Assembly (NCBI GenBank): GCA_003024785.1
Contig: PUQB01000165.1
Location: 1 to 64,000 of the forward strand
Reading direction: 5' to 3'
DNA length: 64,000 nucleotides
DNA from: Selaginella tamariscina
Taxonomy: Eukaryota > Streptophyta > Lycopodiopsida > Selaginellales > Selaginellaceae
The notes below the pieces were generated by a model. That model did not search any database, was not told the DNA's origin, and saw only the letters and a list, made by a program, of their open reading frames with translations. This document shows positions 37,361-50,930 of the stretch, in pieces. Within the stretch, counting starts at the first letter, position 1; the number at the start of each line of letters is the position of its first letter. Position numbers and translations under genes: made by a program.

Positions 37361-37482
37361 TTTTTTTAATTTATATCTTATATATATACATAAAATAATA
37401 AAATGAATTAATTGTATCTCTCATTAAGAGTTTTAAATAATATATTTGAGAAAGTTAGGGTTCTTTACCAACAAGATAGAGA

Positions 37483-38014
37483 ATGGGGGAGGATCCACTG
37501 GCGCTGGTGAGTATTACGCGAGAGTGGGCTACTTTAATCACGTTCTCTCCATTTGCTCCAAATATCTTCACACACAAATCCACGATCGTCTACTACATTT
37601 ATGGCATGTAAGTCATACACACACGCCGTATGTGTATGTGTGTGTGTGTGCGTGCGCAAGAGAGAGAGAGATAATCCACTAGTTTTAGATATATGGAAGA
37701 TTACGACAAAGAGGTGTTCCAAAGAGGACATCCAAAGTGAGCTTAAACAAATAAGAGAGCAGCCAGAATTACGTGTTACAGCACTAATTGCAGAGATTAA
37801 GCTTCTTAGCAACGATAAACAGGGTTTACAAACCCTGCATTCTCTCCTCGAGCAACAAGAAGAATATGCTTCTGAAGATTCTTTACTCCTGGCTGCTACC
37901 TTTTCATGGCATTCTCAAAGTCTCCAAATTGCTAAACGCTTAACTCTAAGGTTGGTTTTCTAATATACCCATGTGTATATAGTATGTATATGTTATATAT
38001 CACACACATATACA

Positions 38015-38072
<58 letters not shown>

Positions 38073-39344
38073 ATATTTGTATTATTAATGTTTTTATTAT
38101 AATTAGGGTGTTAAAATCTAAACCACGCTGCATCCAAGCAGCGTGCTCTACGGTTGGATACTACTTGCAACACATAGTCCTGTGTAAGTATTGCTTTACT
38201 AACTAATATAATTACCAACTATATTTTATATTTTATAATTATATTAACATAATTATTTATTTGTTGAAAGTTCTATAGAAGACTTAATAAAAGCTGCAAG
38301 TGAGAAATTTGATGAAGTTCTTCGTGTGGATCGAGCAAATCTGGATGCTCTTCTTGGAAAAGCCAAATGTTTTGAACTCTCTGGAGACTACGCAAGTGCT
38401 ATATGTGAATTAGATGAGGCAAGGATGTATATGTGCGTGTGTGCGTGCGTGCGTGTGCGTGCGTGTGTGTGTGTATGCATGTATATGCACGTGTGTGTTT
38501 ATGTTTCTGTTTAGTATAGTGCTATATTTGTAGGATGGCTTAGGCATTTCCATAGTTTGCCTTTCCATTTAAAATCCGCAATGTGTGTGTGTGTGTGTGT
38601 GGATTTAAATATATATGAATTAATGCAGGCAATTGTGGCATATCCGTGGTTTTATCCTGCTATGTGCGAGAAGGGGAGAATGGCGATGCTGGCTCAAGAG
38701 TGGGACCTTATGTATGAGAGTTCCCAAGAAGTACTTGACAAGGTACACACACACACAAATATATATATATATATATATGTAGTGTGTGTGTGTGTGTATG
38801 TATACACGCACGCATGTGTATATATATGCGTGTGTGTTCTTGATAAGGATCCAGAGAATATCAACGGTTTACGGCTTGTGATACAATATCTACTATGCAA
38901 GGAGAATAATATTGTTGCTTCAGTTAATAAACTTGGAGATCTTATACAAGCTATAGAAAAAAAAGAGCCTGGAAACGCGCCATTATATCTCGAGTGTAAG
39001 TCATATATGCATATTAATTTCTTAATTATTAACTTTTAAATATCATTAATAAATTGTGTTGTTGTTCCTTAGTTGCAGAGCCATTTGCTAGGCTTGCAGG
39101 AAGACGAGCACCTAGTGTACTTAATCGGACATTATCATTAATAGAGAAATCTCACAAGGTTAATTTAATTTTTCATATTAGCAGGTAATTATATTATATT
39201 TATTGAAGTAGTTATATATATTGTAGGTATCTCCGGATAATGGAATATATCTACTTGAGATGGCTAATGAGTTTTTTCTCCTCGGTGATTATGCAGCGTC
39301 ACTCTCAAGCTTCAGGTATTTAATTTGCTCTCTCTCTCTCTCTG

Positions 39345-39384
<40 letters not shown>

Positions 39385-40269
39385 GCCCATATGAATGTGT
39401 ATATGCGTATAAATTTATACCAGGTTAGCTCTTAAAACGGATGAGGCTCGAGTACAAGCTTTATACGGTGTAATTCAATGCCAGCTTGTCATGGATGACG
39501 TGGATGACGCAGAAAAGCATCTCAACTCACTAGAAGGAGAGTCGAACCCCACACCTCTTTTCTTCTACTTAAAGGCTCAACTCTTCTGGTTAAAGAATGA
39601 TTATGATAAATCTAGAGATTATCTGGACCAGTTTATCAGTCTCCACTNNNNNNNNNNNNNNNNNNNNNNNNNNNNNNNNNNNNNNNNNNNNNNNNNNNNN
39701 NNNNNNNNNNNNNNNNNNNNNNNNNNNNNNNNNNNNNNNNNNNNNNNNNNNNNNNNNNNNNNNNNNNNNNNNNNNNNNNNNNNNNNNNNNNNNNNNNNNN
39801 NNNNNNNNNNNNNNNNNNNNNNNNNNNNNNNNNNNNNNNNNNNNNNNNNNNNNNNNNNNNNNNNNNNNNNNNNNNNNNNNNNNNNNNNNNNNNNNNNNNN
39901 NNNNNNNNNNNNNNNNNNNNNNNNNNNNNNNNNNNNNNNNNNNNNNNNNNNNNNNNNNNNNNNNNNNNNNNNNNNNNNNNNNNNNNNNNNNNNNNNNNNN
40001 NNNNNNNNNNNNNNNNNNNNNNNNNNNNNNNNNNNNNNNNNNNNNNNNNNNNNNNNNNNNNNNNNNNNNNNNNNNNNNNNNNNNNNNNNNNNNNNNNNNN
40101 NNNNNNNNNNNNNNNNNNNNNNNNNNNNNNNNNNNNNNNNNNNNNNNNNNNNNNNNNNNNNNNNNNNNNNNNNNNNNNNNNNNNNNNNNNNNNNNNNNNN
40201 NNNNNNNNNNNNNNNNNNNNNNNNNNNNNNNNNNNNNNNNNNNNNNNNTAAATGTAAGCTTGAGGTTAT

Positions 40270-40340
<71 letters not shown>

Positions 40341-40343
40341 TAT

Positions 40344-40374
<31 letters not shown>

Positions 40375-41845
40375 AGAGAGAGGAGAGAGAGAGAGAGAGA
40401 TGTTTTAAATATTGATAATTAATTATTTTTATCATGCCATATTTTTAATCTTTTTTTTTTCTAGTCCTCCCCAACATACGAGATTACCGATTCTTTACGG
40501 AGCTGAGCCCGGACGTAAACTTGGGGCCGTACACCTCTACTCCGTGGTACGTGAGTACGGAAAACACAGCATGTCAAGGGCGGTAAAAGCTCTGGAGTTA
40601 CTTTTATCTGCGGTTCCTGCATACGTGGAAGGGCATCTCATGCTGGCGTATATTCTCATGGATCTTGGGGACATGAATATTCTCAGGAATCTCTTGATTC
40701 TGCACCTCTCTGGACTCGAGCTCTGCAACTGCTTACATGCTTCTCGCGGAGGTTAAGCATACGTGTATATAGCATAATGTGTGTGCGTGTGAGTGCGTGT
40801 GTTTATTTAACTTATAATGTAGGTTGAGTTAGAACAAGGGGAAAAGGGTTCTGCGAAGCATTACCTTGAGAAGGCGTCGAACGAGGATCCGAATATTCGG
40901 GAATGTTTGCAATATTACATTCTGCAAGCGAAAATACTTCTTCTATGGACAACTAGAACAGACTCTTTATGTAATAATTATTAATATTATATAATATACG
41001 TATATTAACTATGAACTATATAAAATTATATTCAATTATTAATATATTATTAATAATACACGTGATTTTACTTATAAGGTTTTGGAGGCTGCACTATGTT
41101 TGCCAAATATCAAGCCAGACTTCAGGTCCGTTTGTAAGTTTATTTGCTTATAAGTATTATAATATTGAATACTTATTTACTAAATATAATCTTTAAGTTT
41201 GTTTTTTAATTTTTAACATTAATTAATAATTAATTATTACAGGAGAAAACTTGAGTATTACACACAGGAGGCAAAGTGTTTATGGACTCAAGTAATGCTC
41301 AAAGATATACTTATATTTTCTTTTGGCTGAGGTCCAAAATGAAGTTAAGAATCTCACTGAGGCCGCGACTACAATTGAAGATGCAAAAGTTTTGTTTAAT
41401 GAAACACAAGAGTGGTAAGTTTGTGTGTGTGTGTGGTGTGTGTGTGTGTGTTGCATTCTTTTAAGCAGTACATAATTACAATGTGTCTTCTTATTTAATT
41501 ATTAACATAAATATGAATGCTAAATGGTTTCTGTATATGTAATGTAAATGTACTGTTATATATTGTAAAGATTATGTACACACCATTAAGTTAAAAGTTT
41601 AAGCATGTTTAAGCTAGTTAATTATGTCCAGATATTAATGGAAATAGCAAGTGCCAAGCTTCTAGTAGCAAAGGGTAACATGGAAGAGGGTCTGAAGATT
41701 CTGCAGGATATTCCCTGTGATTGCAAGTATTTTATGGAAGCCAAAGCATGCACGGCCGAGATTTATTTAAATTTTTTAAGGATAAAACTCGCTTTTGCAG
41801 TTGTTATTCTGAGTTAGCAGAGCTTTTTCCAAGTACGAAGGTGAG

Positions 41846-41885
<40 letters not shown>

Positions 41886-44867
41886 TCATGCGTGCATGCT
41901 ATATATAAACATCCTGTTATGATGTGAGAAATTAAAATGTTTTTACTTTTATATTTAGTATTAGAGCGATTTATAACGATTATATATATTAGAAAGTTAA
42001 AATAAAATACACAATATTAATTTAATATTTTAATAAAATATATGTGTTTTTTTAATAAAATCCATAAATAATATTGTATATATGATATATAATTATTATA
42101 TACATTTGCAGACATATTTGATGATGGGGGATGCTCTTACGAGAGTTCGTGAGCCGACACGTGCAATTAAACCATACGAGGCAGCTCTCAAGAACAACCC
42201 AAAGAATACCTTTATTGTACGGAAGATAGGAAAGCATTGACAATCTCCACAGTACGGAAAAGCTATGGAAATGTACGAATCTTCCTTTGGCTAGTAACGT
42301 ACGGCCTTCACGTCATCCTTACTTCAGTATGACTTAGCAGGTAAATGTATAGTTTTTTTAAATTAAATATAATGAATATGTAATAATATTATATATATAT
42401 AGTTTAGAAAATATACTATTAATGTATAAGTTTTTTGCAGAACTATGTTTTAATATTAGAGATTACATAAAAGCGGAACAAATTGCAAAAGATGCCATTG
42501 CGAGGATAGAGAATATTCACAGTGGCCCAAGTGAACTTGTATTGAAGTTTTTATTACTTTACTTGAAATCCCAAGGCTTTCAATAAATACACTCCAGCAT
42601 CAGAGGTATATAATGTTTTAATTTAACTTGATTTAAATTATTAATATTATAGTTATACTTGATAAAATGGGAAGTGTTTCAGGCAATTGTTAAGCTTAAA
42701 GGATTGTTAAGGCAAACTGTCTCTACTAATAGAGAGGTTTATCTACCAGAATTTTGCTTTCGTTTTTCACAGGTATTTTATTAAAAGTATATTATAATTA
42801 TATATTTAATATTATACAAATAAAATATATGAAATTTTATGTTTTCAATTGTTTATATATATACTATATTAATTTATTATTAAATTACAGGTTTGTGAAC
42901 AACAGAGTGATTTAGACACTGCCATAGTGCTTCTGAACGAGACGCTTAAATCTTGTCCTGCTCATATTCCCGCGCTTATGTTTATCCAAGATTCACCTTG
43001 TAAGGTAAATACTACTTGTTTTATTATTTAATTAATTTAATTATCATTAAGTCTTTATTTATTAATATATGTTTAATAGTGAATGTGAGTTAATTAAATT
43101 ATCATTAAGTCTTTTTTATTAATTTAATATTTTAGGGGAGAAATAAGTGAATGTGAGGTTAATTGTGCTGCATTATTAAAGAATGATCCTACAAGCTTAG
43201 AAGGTGGCAAACTTTTAATTATGGTTTTACTTCAAAGAGAGTTATATGATGCTGCACTCACCAGTATGCAACAGTTTTCTTCAAAGAGAGCCTACTTGCT
43301 ACACTGTTCTTGTACAGGTCTTTAATTATTTAATAACTATTTGATTATCACTAATTAATAACTTAATAATTATATTATTTATAGTTTTAGTGTGTATACA
43401 TGTTGTAGATTATTGAGCTGCTTTGGAAGCTCGGTCGCATTGGGGAATCTATATTTTATATCGAGCAAGCAGAGAAAGCATCTTCACATTCTTTCATGAA
43501 TGCGGGTTTATATTACTGCAAAGGAATTCAATACAAGTATTTGAATGACCTCTGTAAGGCCATAGAAGTAAGTATTGCGTTTAATTATTTGGTTTTAAAT
43601 CATTAATTGTTGTTTTATGTAGTTATTTAATATCTAAGTTTATTGAGGTACTGAGCTGATATTCCAGTTTGAAGTTTTCTATATTTTAAATATTAAAATA
43701 TATTTAGCCTACTTTTAAACAATAAAATTAAATGAATTAAACTGTAAGTATTAGCTAAGTACTTATTATTATTATTTTTACTGTTTCAGCTATTAAATAA
43801 TGCACGCACAGATACAGAATGGGGCAAACCAGCATTATTTGCTATGATTGGAATATACTTTCATATTGATGAAGAACTTTTCTTTGATGAAGAAAACACA
43901 AACTTCACTTCAAATATGGAAGATATATCAACAGCACAGCTTTACTCAGAGAAGCTGGGTATATTTTAAATATATAAAATATAATAGTATATCATATTGA
44001 AATATCATTTATTATTATTAAATCATAAATATAATTTAATTGTATCAATATAACTTAATAATACTATTAGTAGTTATATAGAGAAGAGATGGATGTAGTA
44101 GCATGGGAGTGCTTCGGTGAGATGCTTCCGAGGCAAAAATCAGATGCAGAATCTGCACTTAATAAACTTAATGAAGTTTTTATTAAGGAAAAAGAAGATA
44201 TTCATAATGCTTTGCATAGCTGCAGCACTGATCATCCTTAAACAGGTTTGTTTAATTATAATTAGTTAAACTTAATACATTTGTATAATAATTTATACAT
44301 TATGTACTTAATAATATGTATTTTTTCACAGCCAGCTAAAGCTAAAGCACAGTTACGGAGTATTGATAGGTTAACTTATAAGTGGACTGAGGGAAACAAC
44401 TTTGAGCGAGCTTGGCTAATGCTTGCCCAAATCTACATGCAGGTCTATACTTTATATGGTGTGTGTGTGTGTGTTATTTGTATATATTTCAGAGTGGAAA
44501 ACTTGACGTTGCCGAGCAAATGTGTAAGAAGTGCCTTAGTCATAATAAAGCATGTTCAAAAGCATATGAATTTCTTGGATGATTATGGAAAGAGGACATG
44601 CTTATATAGAGGCTGCCAGCTTGTACGAATATTCTTGGAAATACCATAGGTATCTTTACGATTATTATGTAATATTACTAATATTTATGATATCAATGCA
44701 GTGGAAATCCAGTGAACATTGGTTATAAGCTTGCCAGAGTTTATCTTAAATTGAAGAGGTATATGGATGCTATCTCAACATGTCACAATGTTCTCCGTAT
44801 CTTCCCAAACAATATCAAGATTCGAAGGGATATTCTAGATAAAGCACGGAAAGCCTTACGACATTAG
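37483..44867 (+). CDS. IFT139: IFT139/TTC21 intraflagellar transport protein (TPR repeats), ~25+ exons, interrupted by a gap
   Basis: A subunit of the IFT-A complex, which drives retrograde transport in cilia. Recognised from the ordered TPR landmarks of TTC21 proteins: N-terminus YYARVGYFNHVL; LDALLGKAKCFELSGDYASA (about 38341); YPWFYPAMCEKG and QEWDLMYESSQEVL (38640-38740); ALYGVIQCQLVMDDVDDAEK (about 39460); ALELLLSAVPAYVEGHLMLA (about 40590); MEIASAKLLVAKGNMEEGL (41640); MMGDALTRVREPTRAI (42120); LWKLGRIGESIFYIEQAEKA (43420); YCKGIQYKYL; AQLRSIDRLTYKW (44348); and the C-terminus IKIRRDILDKARKALRH, the family's conserved ending. Later exons include 42111-42341, 42682-42771, 42892-43004, 43411-43567, 43790-43957, 44332-44442, 44493-44650 and 44702-44867. 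An N gap at 39648-40248 hides part of the middle. Several exons are one base out of frame (near 37509, 38421, 40495, 42238, 44579). A telobox lies 25-30 bp upstream of the ATG. Confidence 0.92.
38000..38072. repeat. (AT)n microsatellite in IFT139 intron
   Basis: A long TA dinucleotide run with two TTA interruptions in the intron between exons 2 and 3. Confidence 0.85.
39648..40248. other. Assembly gap (601 N) inside IFT139
   Basis: All positions are N. The gap starts inside an exon (after ...DYLDQFISLH). The right side resumes about 22 bp before a long CT-AT-AG inverted microsatellite, a structure that often stops sequencing or assembly. Missing exons of IFT139 presumably lie here; true gap length is unknown. 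Confidence 0.98.
40272..40401. repeat. (CT)n-(AT)n-(AG)n inverted microsatellite
   Basis: About 55 bp of CT, a short AT run, then about 55 bp of AG with mirrored interruptions (cttct on the left, agaag on the right). It can fold into one long hairpin and abuts the assembly gap. Confidence 0.85.
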
Positions 44868-47669
44868 TGTATGTTATGAAACCGTAGTATACTTCCATTA
44901 TTTATTATATACATATGTTTGCTAAATATATGCAATACAATAATGTATATTTTACCATGTCTCCTTACTATATAATGAAAAAATGTTTATCTTTCAGATT
45001 TATTCATACTAAAAAATGTGAGAAAATAAAATTTAATGTTGCTTCAATACTAACATAAAAAATAAATTTATATTAAATATAACAAATTAAATATTCAATA
45101 AGAACTGAAAATTAATAACATGAGAAAAAAGAGGTCGTCATTGACTATACATCAAAAATTAGTCCTTGCAGTGAGTACATTAAACCACTAAATAAATATA
45201 AACACTTTAGCATCATATCAGAATTTCAAATTAATAACAAAAACGAGCATAGATTTAAGAAGTTATATATTACCATTATCTATAATTAGTCTGTTTCATA
45301 TGATATATAATTTATTATATTAAATAAATATGGTTAACAAATAACCGTAAGCAAAATAAATAATAATCTAACAAATTTTAAATTATGGTAACAAATTCAT
45401 TACGAAATTACGATTAAATATATAAATTTAAATGAATTTTGAGAAGATAATGCAAAATTTTAATCTGTTTGATACATTAAAAATAAATATAAATTTTAAA
45501 CATACAAATCACAAAACATATAATATTGAAACGTTGAAACAACCTAGCCATGATAGACCCATATTACATATTATAGAATGTGTTGCAATCTAAATACAAT
45601 TAACTTTTTAATACGATATAGAATCTTTGAAATAATTGTTGTTTATAAGGTTTTTATTTTATCATGCTATCTATGTATTCAAAAAAAAATAATAAATTGA
45701 AATACTCACGGATTCCATGCTCTGATCTTTTGCTTTATATGGGTTTCTTTCCTTGTCACGTCTACAATTGTGACAAGGCCCTCCCTTACAAATTAGGATT
45801 ACCACGTATCCCATTCCGCGTGTGCGTGCGTGCGTGTGTGTTGTTGAAAATAGTTAAGACCCTTACCCTTTGCAAGAGTAATTACAATTAAAAATATATT
45901 ATTGTAATAAATAACATATTATATAAGATTCATTATTAATATCAAGACTAATATTAGATAGTAATACTAAATTAAATATTAATATGACATTTTAATAATC
46001 TGCTGATGAACGTTTATTAACCTGTTCTTCGTTTAACTCAATATAATATTAATGCACACATACACACACATATTACAACATGTCCGAGGATATATTCACA
46101 CTTGGTTATTTTTTTACTTCAATGAATTCCAGATCAAACAACAAGTTTTATGGCCTACATCTTTAAACTAAATTAAATATGTTTTTATTAAATTAAACAT
46201 AAAATATAGATTAATTTTCACGTACCTGGTTGTGTAGAGAAACAAGGATATGAAAAGGAAAAAATTTATAATCTTTGCTGAATTACTACTAGAAGTATTA
46301 TACCATATTATGATGCAAGCAGCAAAGCAACTGTTTTGTGTGTGATGCTATTTATATTTTATAATACAAAATAGATGATTATGTACATTTTATAAAAGAA
46401 GCTTTATGATTTTTGTACTCTTGACCTCTTTTGCAAATCCTGTGGGAAGCAGCCAGAAATACAGATCGTCGTGATATTTAAAAATTAAATATATGTACAG
46501 TTGACACTATATCAGATTTTGATAAAACTATAGAACTATCAATAATTTTTTTATTTTCTTCGACCGATATCAATATATAAGAAGTTAAAAGGAATGAAAA
46601 AATTATCTACTTAAAATGGCCCGCCAGAAAAAAGAATGTGTGAAACATGTTAACCTTAGAATATTCATCCATAATATTTAATATTTTAATATACAGTTAA
46701 CTAATTTCTACAACAATATATATATTCTAAACATGTATTATTTGAACCTAAGTTTCTTCCGTTCTCACTTTAATTATGTATTCTTTAATTATTTAAATCG
46801 CTTAATAACTTTACAAGGTCTCTGAATAGTCATATCTTAGGCAATAGCATTAACCATATAATTGGATTATGATATATGTATTAAGTTATTATGTATGATT
46901 AAGTAGCTGGGAGGATGTACATACAGGTATTGATATGGAACAACGACGCGTGGACACAGTTTTCAAAACTTGTAATTAATATAATAATAAATGTATAAAA
47001 TTTTAATTAAATCACTATACTAAGTAAATATATAAAATAAATATTTTAACAATTCACGAAATATTAAACAATTACAAACCTAAAAATATGTTTATAATAC
47101 CAATTTTTCAGCTTTAGATTTAAAAGCACTATTACAGTATCTAAATAAAGCTATATATTACACTGCTAATTATAATATAATTATATATGCATATGCATAG
47201 ATAGATAGATGATGTTTAAATGATGTGTAAAGTTATAATGTTTTAATTTTGATGCACCGCTCTAGGGTTTGAAATGATTCAATACATAGTTAATGTTTAT
47301 GAAATTTTTAGGTATAAGGATATTTCATTTTATAAAACTCCATAAATAATATAAATAGAATAATTAATGCTCTAGATATTATATATTAGTACACATGCTC
47401 ATCGTTCACGAGCTTAACTATTTAATAATAATTCATTATTTACCTATTTGTTACCTTTAACTTGGTAAGTTAGTCAACAATGGGACAGACGTTATTTTTG
47501 TGAATTTATACTTACGTTTATATTTATGCTTAACTATTTAAGAGCCTTTAACCATTTTTAATTAAGTTATATTTTTAATTTTAATTATTATTCTTAACTT
47601 AATAAGTTTATCTTTAAACTAGATCTTTATAAGAATATATGTATATATATTATTTTTTATTTTAGTCGG
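44868..47669. other. AT-rich intergenic stretch with one weak exon-like island
   Basis: Mostly A/T-rich. One less biased island at about 45705-45825 reads on minus as ICKGGPCHNCRRDKERNPYK, followed by KAKDQSMESV and a possible GT donor. I cannot link it to other exons or to a family. Another small island at about 46400-46465 also lacks context. Treat both as unproven. Confidence 0.35.
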
Positions 47670-47792
47670 AAAATAAATGGAAATGTACGGAACGTCTTTC
47701 GCAAGTAATATACGGCCTTCACGTCATCCTTACCTAGCATAGTTTACCATATATTTAATTTTATAATATCCGAATATATATATATATATATA

Positions 47793-47858
<66 letters not shown>

Positions 47859-48900
47859 ATATAATATATATATATATGAATAATTGACTTATATATAGTG
47901 ATGGTCTGCTTAATATGATATTTTGTTATGTATTATTAAAATTTAGCTTGAACATATAAAATGTGTATTATAATCTATATATATGACATATGCATATAAT
48001 ATATGGTTTAAAGATATATTATTAATGTATACTTTATAAGTGAACCTTTATTGATTTATTTTAAGCTTTAAAGCTAAATACGCTTCAACATCAGAGGTGT
48101 ACATTGTTGCTTAATCTAAATGAATAATATTTTTTAATTTTAGTTATACTGTTCTTATGTTAATAAAATGGTATCTTTACTTTCATTTTACAAAGGTACA
48201 CACCATAAAATATATACAGTTTTATGTTATATGTTATTTGATTTTTCTTACTCTGTTATCTATCTACAAAAGTGTTGATATATATGGTGTAGTACTAAAT
48301 TTAGCTGTTTTATTTCTAAATAACAGATAGTGCTTTTAAATAAGTTATTCATTTTTTAATTTAAAATTTAATTAACATATCATCAACTCCACTATTTTTT
48401 AATTGGGAAAAATAAGTAAAGGTGAGATTTGTTAAGAATGATATGATTATGTTTATAAATACCATTGGTTATCACTAATTAATCATATAATGATATTTAA
48501 TTGTATAATTAGTGTTTATACAATGTTTTATATCGATCGAGCAACAAAGAATCTTCATGAATGCGGGCTTCAATCCAAGTCTTTGACCTTTGTAAGGCAT
48601 AAAAGTAATATTACGTATAATTATTTTTTTAAATCATTAAGCATTATTTTGTAGTTATTAGTTTCATATGAAATAGTTGTTTATTGTCTATTTTTTATTG
48701 CTATTATCTTATATTCCAATTTGAAATTTTTTAACATTTTAAACATTAGCATGTAGAATATCTTTAACCTACTATTTAAATAATATTATTAATAATTAAA
48801 TGTCTGAGACGATTAAGTAAACGGTAGGTGCTTACTATGGAAAACTCGATGTTACGTAGTAAATGCCTTAGTTATTTTGAAAGCATATGAATTACTCTCC
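47670..48900 (+). pseudogene. Decayed partial copy of the IFT139 3' half
   Basis: Fragments match IFT139 in the same order and strand. The stretch ggaaatgtacggaacgtctt and tacggccttcacgtcatcct at about 47679-47731 matches 42266-42330. At about 48075-48105, gcttcaacatcagaggt matches 42590-42606. At about 48530-48608, atcgagcaacaaagaatctt...catgaatgcggg...tttgtaaggca.aaaagtaat matches exon 20 (43458-43570). At about 48838-48893, gaaaactcgatgtt...aatgccttag...aaagcatatgaatt matches the exon at 44493. Exons between are missing or eroded, with AT tracts inserted. It cannot encode a protein. Confidence 0.85.
47778..47877. repeat. Long (AT)n tract with palindromic interruptions
   Basis: About 100 bp of TA dinucleotides with several TAATATAAT and TATTATA interruptions, inside the decayed IFT139 copy where intron sequence would be. 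Confidence 0.9.
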
Positions 48901-49038
48901 AGACAACGGTGGAAGTATTTACAAGGGTTTTTCAAAAGTCGACGTATGTGTAAGGGATTTAAAAATTCTTGTGCCACATAGGCAATGCTGATTAGGAGAG
49001 TGAAGGCTTATGTGACACCTTCTCTCTAATAACTGCAC

Positions 49039-50089
49039 CTTATAAATCATTCCATTCCTCAAGGGCGTCGAGAGAGAAGGGATTCTCGTCTTTTACGATA
49101 TTTATAAAGTTGACCAGAAAACATTGACCAATTGTACTGCTCCGTCTTAGAGGAAACGGATCCATTATGTACAGCACCCATGCCAATCCTATATATATAT
49201 ATATATAGAAGAGAGAGAGAGAGAGAGAGAGAGATGCATACATACACAGCTTATGAACATACACTTCTATATGTTAACATTCAGGTGTTCAACAACTTGA
49301 ACACACACATACGTATATATATACAGACGTGCTTGGGAATATATGAAGGAATACGCATGGATTTCTATCTGAATCACACACTCACACACACGAAAGCGCA
49401 TAGTATATATAAGCACAATATTAACACAAATATTCCGTATATATAAAGAACATAACACACATTATATATGGATATCTCCATACACATTTACATATACAAA
49501 GAACACACACACACACACATTATATATGGATATCTCCATACACATTTACATATATACAAAGAACACACGCACACACGCACACACAACACATTATACATGG
49601 ACACTTTTACATATGACACGGCATATCTATATATATAATACAGCTTAAACACACACACCAACACACGTAACAGAGGTACCCAAGCTACTGTTTCAAACAA
49701 TTTCGATGTGTATCGCACAGAGACTTATACATACACACATAGACACATACATAACACAATAAGATGATGTGCATATATGATTACGCAGACAGGAATTCTT
49801 ACACACAAATATATACATACACACACGCTCTAGCCACATACATTATATTGCGTGTATATACCTCCAAGAACGAATGTAGAATATGTTGCAAGCCGAACCG
49901 GCATAATTAGGATTACTAAAAAACCGGCATAAATCTGTTGGTGCTTATTATATGGTGAAAGAATCTTTTTTATGACGTGGCATAATTTTATAAACTTATG
50001 TTCACGTTGCTGATTTTTGGAAGGTTTTTGATGAGAGATAAAACCGGTGCCATATAATAATAGGCCGAAAGCACCGAAAAATTCCATCT
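49039..50089 (-). CDS. Hypothetical protein exons, weak
   Basis: Three less biased minus-strand islands: about 50089-49860, beginning MEFFGAFGLLLYGTGFISHQ with a second hydrophobic stretch (AGFLVILIMPVRLATY) before a GT-type donor; about 49718-49670, reading RYTSKLFETVAWVPLLR; and about 49190-49039, reading FINIVKDENPFSLDALEEWN and ending in a stop near 49041. Together they could be one small membrane protein gene with AC/CA-rich introns, but phases were not confirmed and I recognise no family. It could instead be unrelated fragments. Confidence 0.35.
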
Positions 50090-50099
50090 ATAACAAAAT

Positions 50100-50930
50100 G
50101 AATTATTATATTTTGTCCTTAATATTAAATGTTTACATATGATGTAATATAATAATATATAGTAATAGTACGAAGTTCTGTAGTTTATAATTCTATGAGA
50201 AAATATTTATGATTTAATTTAAAGAGCTTGTTCAGCAACGAAGCTTTTTTATTTAGCTATATCTTTTCAGTATTTAATATTAAAACAATAGTCTTAGCTT
50301 TATTTTGTTTTATTAAGACATTTAATCCTTGTATTTTTCTGTTAAGAACACTTTCTGTTCACACGCATTAATATTTACGCAGCTATATGAGTGCGTTTAA
50401 ATATATCTGTGTATGTATGTACTACGTAGTCTAATGTGCAGTACATGGCTCTATAATTATGCTTGTATAAACACAGACACATATATATGCACACTATATG
50501 CCTACTGGAATATGCTAATAAAGCTTAAATTGTTTTAAATAGAACCGAAAAGCATAATTTACCTTCAATGGATAAAAAAATTAACAAGCATATTTAAAAA
50601 GAGAAATATTTTCATAAAGTAGCATGTGCATTTGCATATATGTACACGCACACACACACACATGCAAAATACATATTTATTTTTTAAACTAATATATAAT
50701 ATTATTATTTAATAATGTATATTCTATAAATTACATTACAAAGGCACATATGTAATATACACAAAACGAATATCCCATTCTATCTATATCTACACACACA
50801 TTTATATATTTTATTTCTCAGGAGTTGTATTTTATTTAATATAATACAACAATATATATTTCCAAAATTTATATTTATAAGATGCAAAAAATCACGAATA
50901 TCTCTTTCAAATCCAAGGCGTTAAAATTTA
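50100..50930. other. AT-rich intergenic stretch
   Basis: A/T-rich DNA with a short CA run at about 50647-50662. No gene or repeat structure identified. Confidence 0.5.

Noticed and set aside
39491-40415. Long open frames of about 270-280 codons across 39491-40415
   Set aside because: They run through 601 N and then a CT/AG microsatellite; only the first 50 residues are real IFT139 exon.
40537-40728. Minus-strand frame opposite the IFT139 exon
   Set aside because: It is the antisense shadow of the ALELLLSAVPAYVEG exon.
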